The notes beneath the pieces are model-generated. The model made no database searches. It saw only the letters and a list, made by a program, of their open reading frames with translations, and was not told the origin of the DNA. A stretch of 64,000 nt of DNA from Branchiostoma floridae (taxonomy: Eukaryota > Chordata > Leptocardii > Amphioxiformes > Branchiostomatidae), in assembly GCF_000003815.2 (NCBI RefSeq), contig NW_023365714.1, positions 710,608 to 774,607 of the forward strand. Reading direction: 5' to 3'. Below, piece by piece: positions 56,341 to 64,000 of the stretch. A program made the position numbers and the translations under genes. The number at the start of each line of letters is the position of its first letter. Position 1 is the first letter of the stretch.

Positions 56341-56405
56341 TAGACTATGTGGTCACTTTTTGATGGTCCCTTAGCTACTACATGTACAAGCACTACATGT
56401 GTAAG

Positions 56406-56506
56406 TAGCCTGAGTACCATTCTCTGTAATGACCGCTGGCTCAATACTTTCGGTAATCACGGTGGGATTGAGCCAGCGGTAACTACGGAGGGTGGTACTT
56501 AGGCTA
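56406..56506. mobile_element. Palindromic MITE in the 3' region
   Basis: TAGCCTGAGTACCA at the left and TGGTACTTAGGCTA at the right, with inner complementary CCGCTGGCTCAAT and ATTGAGCCAGCGG. Length 101 bp. No TSD is visible. Confidence 0.75.
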
Positions 56507-57721
56507 AGCGCTTAGAATCCTAACTATAAAGTTCATCTGTGTTGGTAGAAGTCATTCTGAATCAGAGTTAAACTGTTATTTCTATCGAACACAAGAAATT
56601 GGACTTACTCAAAATTTTCAACTGAGGGCAGCTTTTAAGTCAGGTGGAAACAATAATGCATCAGGAATGTAGTAAAACTTCAGCATCAAGTTTGGATAGA
56701 GGCGTTTGCTGTTGTGTATTGGTTGCTATGTCATATTTCAGTTGATATGTAGTATTCTGGTTGCCATGGTAACAATAGTGCCTAGCTGATAATTTGCCAC
56801 AGATGAAGCTGTATGATACAGAGTTTATATGTAAGGGTTGCCATATTTTGTAATGTGCTATTGTATAATAGGCTTTTTATTGAAGAATCTCCTGGCGGCC
56901 ATGTTGGTGGGTTATCATATTAAGCAGCAACTTGTTGGCATGTTTTGTAATCCAACATGACACAGATGAGTTCAGATTAAAAATCTATGTTGTTTAGTTT
57001 TAGTTTAGTATGTTGTTCGGTAAGGAATGTTGCACCACAATCATTATATGAAGTAAAATTAGCCATATACATCATGTACCAGAATATCTGTTATCTGTTA
57101 GTAATAGATAGTTTTGAAGAGAAAAACAATCTTTACCACTGCCTTGTTGTGGGAAAATTAACAAGAGATTCCAAATCAACTCAGAGGCCATGTAATGTTA
57201 TGAAATATGTAAAAAAAAATATGTAGACTTTGTGAAACTTGTTTGTACATATACATTGCAATGATAAAGATACCAGATGTACATTATCTATATATATATA
57301 GATAAGTATTGAACAGTTTGACAATAGGGTTGTTGATACACGAGTTGTTAAAACAACAAAAGCTAGTATCTCACTGAACCTGGGACACATTGGCAGCATC
57401 ACTTCAGCTTAGCAATTATTCAGAATTTCATTGGTCAAAAATTAATCATGTTAGGCTTCTCAATACACATTTTATAAAATCAGAGGTAACACAAATCAAA
57501 TATAGGTCAGCAGTGATGCCACCAACGTGCCACAGTTTAGTGAGATACCCACTTAAGTAACAACTTATATAAACTGGCTAAAGTGTGGGGGATACTAAAA
57601 GATTTAAGTCTAGGTTGTGTTCATATTTTGCTTTTTCTATAAAGTCAAAGGAAAATCTGCTGTAGTCTATGCGGAGCAAAGCTTGTAATGTAGGGATTGT
57701 TTATCATGTACAATGTCATTG

Positions 57722-57836
57722 TAGCCTGTGTTTACACAATCTCTCGCTGGCTGGGGTTAATGACCCCCACCCCGAGGTGGTGGCAACTGTAGGGTCCGCC
57801 GCTTGGAGCAAGATTTTAGTCAGGCTGAATGCCATT
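57722..57836 (+). repeat. MITE-like repeat, inverted copy at 62067-62167
   Basis: TAGCCTGTGTTTACACAATC to AGATTTTAGTCAGGCT matches the complement of 62067-62167. Ends of TAGCCTG and CAGGCTA are inverted. Confidence 0.7.
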
Positions 57837-58201
57837 GTGAGTTGTGATAATCTGAGTTAATGCTGGTATGAGTAGGTTTGCTGTATGCTGCTGCGTGGGG
57901 CTATATTGAATTGTATTATTAATAATCTAAGCCTACAGTTCAGTGAAAAGGTGCCATGCTACCAACAATAGATGTACTAGGACTGGTGGCTTTTGTGCTA
58001 TTTTTAGTAAGCTAAACTTGAATTGATTTTTATGTGCCATATGCAGGATCTGTTGTTTTGCAGCTCAGCTTTTTTGTTGCTTATAGAAGCCATCTGTTTT
58101 TGTCATAATTGGAAATGAAAGTCATGTGAATGACTCAATGTTACATTGTTTTTGCTTTTGTTTGGAACTTTACAGGTCCAGTTTTTTAAATGTTAAAAAT
58201 G

Positions 58202-58207
58202 AATAAA
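58202..58207 (+). terminator. Candidate poly(A) signal AATAAA of the phosphatase gene
   Basis: This appears to be the first canonical AATAAA downstream of the stop codon at 55626. It would give a 3' UTR of about 2.6 kb holding the tail array and two MITEs. Transcript evidence is needed to place the true end. Confidence 0.3.
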
Positions 58208-58209
58208 TC

Positions 58210-59477
58210 GATGTAATACAAGGGGATAAGATGTTTGTCATTCTTGAAACTGTTTCATGAAAGGTCCATTACATGTAAGCGAGAGCATCTTGTTACACTT
58301 AGCAGTAACCATGCAAACTAAGAATGTCTGTTGGTTAAGCAACTTTCTTTACAACCTTTTACAAACATTTGCCAAGACAGGGCCTTAACTAAAGCACAAA
58401 TAGAACTATCAGAAGCTACAAAATTACATTTCACCATGTTGATTCTATTCGATGGATGACATCCTCTGGGAACCCCAAATTGGATGCAAGCATATGAAGA
58501 AAACAGTTTTGCAAAAAACTTTGCCTTCTAGGTGGACAGCAAGGTTGAACAAATGACTAAACACACAGAGTATGATGTACCTTATGCATACTTCGTTAGG
58601 TACAGTATGGTCGGAAACTATTTTGTGGTGAAACAGATGTCATCTGTCCAAATCAAAATCACATTACCATCACTTAAATGGTACAGAGAAAGAAATAGAA
58701 TTCGACATTACAGTAAACAAGTAACTTAGCATTCCTCGATCGCAGAAGACACTTTTCTAAAGACACTTTTCTAAATAACAAATTTTTAAGAAATCTACAA
58801 ACATAAAGACCTAAGCCGAGAACAAGGTTATTCTACAACAGGTAACTATAGGTTAGTAAGCAACATCTTTTAACTTCAAAAGTTTTACCTTAAACTGATT
58901 CATACTACTTGAATATGTCTACAGGGGTTAGTCTAAAGTAGAAATGCATAATAATAACATAACATTGTTAGATGGACTTATATAATCCTACTGATGACTT
59001 AAACAAACTTGTGATAACTTCACAAGGCCTTCCTTAGCTTCCTATACATAAAGGGTTACAAGATCTTAGAAATCGGCAAAAGGGGGAATAATTGGCACCG
59101 GAGATTCAGTCTGTTGGAAGATTAATACATGAAACGTTACATGAACAATGTATTTTCCCCTCCGCATGGCCAGTCAAAACCTACTGTGGAGGCAGACTCC
59201 CCCGGCATATATTCTCCCTAAGGCCAACATTCTATTCTGCAACTCCTAGCTCTACTGTACACAGTTTAACATACATCATGTACATGGGGGTTTGCAGTGC
59301 ACTGATGCTGAACATAATTTATGACTTGAGATGGCAGCACAATACACCGTGCGGTTGTGTAACAGTTGTCATATTATGGATGGTCCTGTACACACCTACA
59401 TGTACATATGTATGTTTGTATGCCTTAAGCACTTCAACGTAAAAGACTGCACTTTCCCACAAGTTTTGCATTACTCA
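58210..59477. other. No gene seen
   Basis: AT-rich unique sequence between the two convergent genes. Short frames lack motifs. Confidence 0.5.
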
Positions 59478-59678
59478 ATATACAAATGTATTGTGTATAA
59501 CTGTTGTCCACACTCCCAGAAGCATACATGGTTTCTCCTCAGTGTGAGTTTGCATGTGGATTTTTATCTGATCCCTGGCATTCTTACTTGCATATTTCAC
59601 ACTTGTATGGTCCCTTCCAGTGTGAGTATACCTGTGAGTCTGATTACAGTTATCTGATCGCTGAAAGTCTTGCATGTC
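59478..59678 (-). pseudogene. Decayed zinc fingers downstream of the ZNF stop
   Basis: Immediately after the TAA at 59679-59681 the same frame continues with MQDFQRSDNCNQTHRYTHTG and then HMQTHTEEKP. These keep the spacing and linker words of C2H2 fingers but have lost cysteines and other key residues. At least two ancestral fingers therefore lay beyond the present stop. Confidence 0.8.
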
Positions 59679-60869
59679 TTACACTGGTCTCTCCCCTGTA
59701 TGAGTCCGCATGTGCCTATTAAGACTACCCAGCTCACTAAACTGCCTCGCACATACCTTACATTTGTAGGGTTTCTCCCCTGTGTGAGTCCGCATGTGAC
59801 TCTTCAGACTACTCAGCAGACTGAACTGCCTGCTACACTCCTCACACATGTAGGGTTTCTCCCCTGTGTGAGTCCGCATGTGACTCTTCAGACTACTCAG
59901 CAGACTGAACTGCCTGCTACACTCCTCACACCTGTAGGGCTTCTCCCCTGTGTGAGTCCGTATATGTCTCTTTAGATGACTCGAATGACTGAACTGCCTA
60001 CTGCACTCTTCACATCTGTAGGGTTTCTCCCCTGTGTGAGTATACATGTGTGTCTTCAGATTACTCCGCTCTCTGAACTGCCTGCTGCACACCTCACACT
60101 TGTAGGGTTTCTCCCCTGTGTGAGTCCGCATGTGTTTCTCAAGACTAGCCAGCTCACTGAACTGCTTGCTGCACTCCTCACACCTGTAGGGTTTCTCACC
60201 TGTGTGAGTCCGCATGTGCGTCTTCAGATGACCTAGCTGACTAAACTGTCTGCTGCATACCTCACACAAGTAGGGTTTTTCCCCGGTGTGAGTTTGCATG
60301 TGTTTCTCAAGACTATACAGATGACTGAACTGTCTGCTACACTCCTCACACGTGTAGGGTTTCTCCCCTGTGTGAGTCTGCATGTGAGACTTCAGATGAC
60401 TCAGCCGACTAAACTGCTTGCTGCACTCCTCACACCTATAGGGTTTCTCCCCTGTGTGAGTCCGCATATGAGTCTTCAGATTACTCAGTGTACTGAACTG
60501 CCTGCTACACACCTCACACCTGTACGGTTTCTCCCCTGTGTGAGTCCGCATGTGTTTCTCAAGACTACCCAGCTCACTGAATTGCCGGCTGCACTCCTCA
60601 CATCTGTAAGGTTTCTCACCTGTGTGAGTCCGCATGTGAGTCTTCAGACTACTCAGCATGCTGAACTTCCTGCTGCACCTCTCACACCTGTAGGGTTTCT
60701 CCCCTGTGTGAGTCCGCATGTGTCCCCTAAGATGACCCAGCCGACTGAACTGTTTGCCGCACTCCTCACATTGATGTTGTTTCTCCCTTGTTTTGTTTCC
60801 GGTTGTGGTCTTGGCGCTCCTATATTGTTGATTGTCTCCTCCTAGATTGAAGTCCGATCTCATATCCAT
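59679..60869 (-). CDS. Poly-C2H2 zinc finger protein, 13 fingers
   Basis: A 396-residue protein from the ATG at 60869 (ACCACCATGG, a strong start context). After about 35 non-finger residues (MDMRSDFNLGGDNQQYRSAK...) come 13 tandem C2H2 fingers joined by THTGEKPY linkers, to TGERPV at the end. Such proteins bind DNA in the nucleus. Predicted contact residues (-1, 2, 3, 6) from finger 1 on: RGHG, MSST, EGSK, TSNT, RSHS, HYSK, QGHT, EASK, ESNT, HSHR, LSSS, LSSS, EGSR. Fingers 11 and 12 share the same helix. No KRAB, SCAN or BTB domain precedes the array. Upstream on the minus strand, TTTTCTTCCTCAG ends at 60883, so the coding sequence begins in an exon starting at 60882; an upstream in-frame ATG (60908) lies in the intron. 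Finger array proteins are numerous, so no orthologue can be named. Confidence 0.95.
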   Translation of the reverse strand: MDMRSDFNLGGDNQQYRSAKTTTGNKTREKQHQCEECGKQFSRLGHLRGHMRTHTGEKPYRCERCSRKFSMLSSLKTHMRTHTGEKPYRCEECSRQFSELGSLEKHMRTHTGEKPYRCEVCSRQFSTLSNLKTHMRTHTGEKPYRCEECSKQFSRLSHLKSHMQTHTGEKPYTCEECSRQFSHLYSLEKHMQTHTGEKPYLCEVCSRQFSQLGHLKTHMRTHTGEKPYRCEECSKQFSELASLEKHMRTHTGEKPYKCEVCSRQFRERSNLKTHMYTHTGEKPYRCEECSRQFSHSSHLKRHIRTHTGEKPYRCEECSRQFSLLSSLKSHMRTHTGEKPYMCEECSRQFSLLSSLKSHMRTHTGEKPYKCKVCARQFSELGSLNRHMRTHTGERPV

Positions 60870-60999
60870 GGTGGTTAAATGGCTGAGGAAGAAAAGAGAA
60901 ATCGTCAAGTCAGAATAAGTCGTAACTCGTTATCTTAAAACAAGACTTTGAGACAAGAAAGACATAAGACGTACAGAAGAGTAAACATTTCGGTAAGTT

Positions 61000-62066
61000 T
61001 CTATGAAAGTAGCCTAGTTTCTACCTGACTCTGGTCTTTCCGAATAGAAGTAAGGGACATTGCCCAAGTAAAAGTTATTGACCAAAACGAACGGACACGG
61101 ACCATGAACACTGAGCCATCTGCACCACTTGTTTTGTACAATGTATGTGTAGTGATATAGGTTGATGAATCTAATAGTACTCAATGTAAATCTGTATCTG
61201 TATTATATTTTATATGACCCTGACCTCCCTCATGACCTCAATGAAAAGCGGCCTGCAGGCCGATTTGAGCTTCTCATGAATAAACAAAGGTTCAAACAAA
61301 AAACAAACAAACAAGTTAGGTATAAAAGTTTAGTAGGAGTTATTTGGCCTAAGAGTGAACTGACCGGCGGGTGGATCAACTGAATAGACTGTAAAGGACT
61401 GAAATCCCATGGCAACTTATTTGATAGTTGGCCAAATACTTTTTTCTTTCATCCACCTGATACGTCTGCTTTGAGACTTAAACTGAAGTTAAAGAATCCT
61501 ACGTACCGCCAAAATTCATAACATTTTCTACCACAAGGCTCCTTGTTTTCACGAAGTATGAGAGCTAGTACCAGCATTTAGGGCACACTTTGATCAAATT
61601 GCCATTAGATGTTAGAATGTTTTTGATCAATAGGATACATAAATGCACCTGTTTTTTTTTGCAAGTTGTAAAGAAAATAGTGATTTTTATGCTAATAAGT
61701 TTGCACCATGATTGATTGGATAAGTACACAGTAAGGTAAAACCAGTTTTGACTGTTGCCTTTGTTGATTGCAGAACACCAGAAAGTTATACATTACAGGG
61801 CAGACAATGATTTGCATATGGCAAGATCAACGTCAACACGGAAAGACGTCATGCTTGTAAAAGCTTACGTGATTGTCAAATAAACACTGGGAACATAAAC
61901 TAGTCTGGGGAGGGCGAATTGCATTATGTTTAAGTTACCTCCTCTAAAGACGACATTGAGTTACGGCAATGCACCATTGATTAAAAGATATCCTACCGGC
62001 AAAAGATATGGAGGGAAACGGATAAGAGTAAGGAAAGGGTAATAAAGGGAAAGCTGTACTGGCAAC
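61000..62066. other. No gene seen; intron of the ZNF gene if 62829 is its first exon
   Basis: Contains AAACAAACAAACAA near 61300 and otherwise unassigned sequence. Confidence 0.4.
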
Positions 62067-62167
62067 TAGCCTGACTAAAATCGCGCTCCTAGGGGCCGGC
62101 CCTATACTATTGCCGCCGCCGGTCATTAAACGACCCAGCCAACGAGAGATTGTGTAAACACAGGCTA
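62067..62167 (-). repeat. MITE-like repeat, inverted copy of 57722-57836
   Basis: TAGCCTGACTAAAATC at one end and CAGGCTA at the other. The core GAGAGATTGTGTAAACACAG is the complement of the 57722 copy. Confidence 0.7.
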
Positions 62168-62828
62168 TACAGACAACGATCCAACGATTTCCGGACAGAA
62201 AAAATGGGCCTGAAGGCTAAGAAGACCAAAAAAAGTGTTCAACTCTAAATATTTTTACTGTTACTAACTACACTTTGACCTCTACTGCGAGATATCACAT
62301 TTCGTTCAGTGAACACACCAAACACAGAAATAGTTTATTCATAACTCGCTTGAGAGTAAGTTTACTATGTAGGGAGAGACTTTCTGGAACCTTCAACTAG
62401 TTCAAGTTGGTGTTTGAAGGTTTATGACATGTCCAGCGATAGTCCTTGGTTTGATAGGGACACTCACTGGATGGTTTACCGTTCAGGAGAGTCACACCTT
62501 TAATAACATATCAATGAGAGATTTGGATTGCCCCAGTGTGTGCTAGATACTTCAGTAAATCATATCCGTTCTAGCTGGACTCAACATATTCTCCAAGCAG
62601 AAGTTGGGTCACGGAGATAGCAGTGGTCAGGATTTTTTACCTGCTCGCTGCTTTTGGACAAGTGCTTTTGCCGCGTAGTTTTGGACTTTTGGGCGAAACG
62701 CCAATTATCATTTACGTCAGATATCAGTAAAAAATCTAGCTACAGAAAAACGGACATGATAACTTGGTGTCCTTTATAGTGGCACTAACGTAATAGACCT
62801 ATAAAGATGCAGAAACAACTGTACTCAC

Positions 62829-62905
62829 CGAAACGTAACGCTGCAAACGAAGAGACAGCCTCAGCGACGACACTCACTCAGTCTTCGGAGTCTGGAATGA
62901 CGGAA
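62829..62905 (-). other. Possible non-coding first exon of the zinc finger gene
   Basis: On the minus strand GCAGCGTTACGTTTCG is followed by GTGAGTAC, a strong donor, at 62828. It would splice to the acceptor at 60883 over a 1.95-kb intron. The sequence upstream is GC-richer and carries no ATG-initiated long frame, as expected for a 5' UTR. The 5' edge is a guess. Confidence 0.4.
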
Positions 62906-64000
62906 CCACAGCGGACAAGTCTTTTATGCCGCGTCTGAGAGGTGATAAAACCGGTTCAGGATTTACACCTGAAACAGAACAAAGGGCAAAGCTTGATACA
63001 CTAATTTGCATAGAGAGATCACAAGAAGCCGATTACAATGGATCTGATGTGTTGTCGATGAAGGTACGTTAATCAGCCATGTAATATTAGATACCCCCAA
63101 AAGTAGTTACTGAAGCAACTGACCGTTTCCAAAATAAGATCCAGTTGTTTGAGTGACTGCTTTTTCGAGAACTGATGTGTCATCAGAAAAAAAAAAATTG
63201 TAACGAAAGCTAGAAAAGGGTTTAGCGATCCACTTGTGTCCCCCGGGTGCGTTACGGGCATGTTGACGGGAGACCCTGCCACTACGCCCGAAGAAATCTC
63301 GCCCCCTACCCGGCGCCTGTCTGGGCACGTATTCGGCTATGGGCGTCACCACAATCCAAACTTTGCATAGAATATGTCCACAGCAGTTCCAAACAATAGT
63401 ACAGCGCTTCACCACGTCATATGTTGTGTTTTCTCGCTCTAGTTAAATAGAAAAAAAATTGTATTGAACAAACACATAAAGGCAAAATAACAGACAAGTT
63501 GCGGCCCACTCAAGTTAAGACAACTTATATCGGTGCCGCTATTAAAAGAAAATAGGAATAACATGTGATTGACAAGATGCAATAAATCTGTACAAATGGT
63601 ATACTAGTATATTGACTGGTGGAAGCGCAAGTCCTGGTACCCCCCCCAGGGGGTCAAATAAAAAAATATTTGACACCGTCGATGCGTTGAGATGATCAGA
63701 CGAACTTAGAAGTTGTTTATAAGCACTTACCTCTTGGCGCTTGTCAATAATACATCAGACATCGAGAAAAGTGATATTGACGATGCGTTTAACGAAAGAC
63801 ACATTTTTACAGCTGCTTCGTACGATATACATGCCATACTCGAATGAGTGGCTGTCCATCACGATATATAACGTGGTCGAAAACTTTGTTGGTTCTAAAC
63901 AGACAAGAATTGTCGCATCCGGGGATGCCATCCATATAATGGCATCAACACGGCCTTACCATTAACTTAACTGGTAATGAGCAAGGAATAGAAAGTAGGC
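62906..64000. other. No gene supported
   Basis: Near 63105-63160 a small palindrome (ACTGAAGCAACTGACCGTTT and CAGTTGTTTGAGTGAC) is the end pair of the GCAACTGGATATGATTTT family. On the minus strand GCGCCAAGAG/GTAAGTGC near 63734 is a donor-like site with no clear coding exon before it. The rest is unassigned. Confidence 0.45.

Noticed and set aside
59670-60845. Plus-strand frames of 85-185 codons antisense to the zinc fingers
   Set aside because: Repetitive antisense shadow of the finger linkers (VGFLPCVSPHV pattern); the minus-strand fingers are unambiguous.

Overview
The window looks like nuclear DNA of a lancelet (amphioxus, Branchiostoma). The grounds are one intron-rich deuterostome-type gene, a single-coding-exon C2H2 zinc finger gene, and a very dense load of short non-autonomous DNA transposons, tRNA-derived SINE-like repeats and minisatellites. 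The species call is inference: no rRNA, tRNA gene or mitochondrial sequence is present. A run of exactly 100 N at 20318-20417 is an assembly gap.

Layout. 1-45500 holds almost no convincing protein-coding sequence. It is a patchwork of (a) hAT-like MITEs with 8-bp target duplications (1463-1895, 3423-3595, 13009-13344, 17878-18306), (b) a recurrent family with CAGGGCTCGAAAT ends and 5-bp target duplications (7360, 20603, 22420, 33798, 39391; another at 49019 inside the phosphatase gene), (c) TA-flanked elements including an internally deleted mariner (22914-23491), (d) a 1.45-kb element with 170-190-bp terminal inverted repeats and a 9-bp target duplication that carries a broken RecQ-type helicase fragment (37791-39245), and (e) tandem arrays, the largest being a ~175-bp unit at 10785-12310 and a 19-bp unit at 20985-22140. 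One possible minus-strand exon of an unrecognised gene lies at 4574-4714.

45574-55626 (+) is a complete, 12-coding-exon gene for a membrane-anchored histidine acid phosphatase of the lysosomal/prostatic type: signal peptide, RHGDR and HD catalytic motifs, luminal domain, one transmembrane helix, short tail. Four parts of this gene have been tandemly duplicated, each array carrying an exon edge or coding end: the acceptor side of exon 4 (7 copies), the donor side of exon 4 (6 copies), the transmembrane terminal exon (6 copies) and the C-terminal tail/3' region (4 copies). The stop codon of the last exon is followed in frame by 31 further codons. This cluster is the most unusual thing in the window.

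59679-60869 (-) is a 13-finger C2H2 zinc finger protein whose single coding exon is preceded by a clear splice acceptor; a plausible non-coding first exon lies near 62829. Its reading frame is cut by a stop, after which at least two decayed fingers continue in the same frame. The rest, to 64000, holds MITEs and unassigned sequence. The two genes are convergent and nothing in the sequence links their functions.
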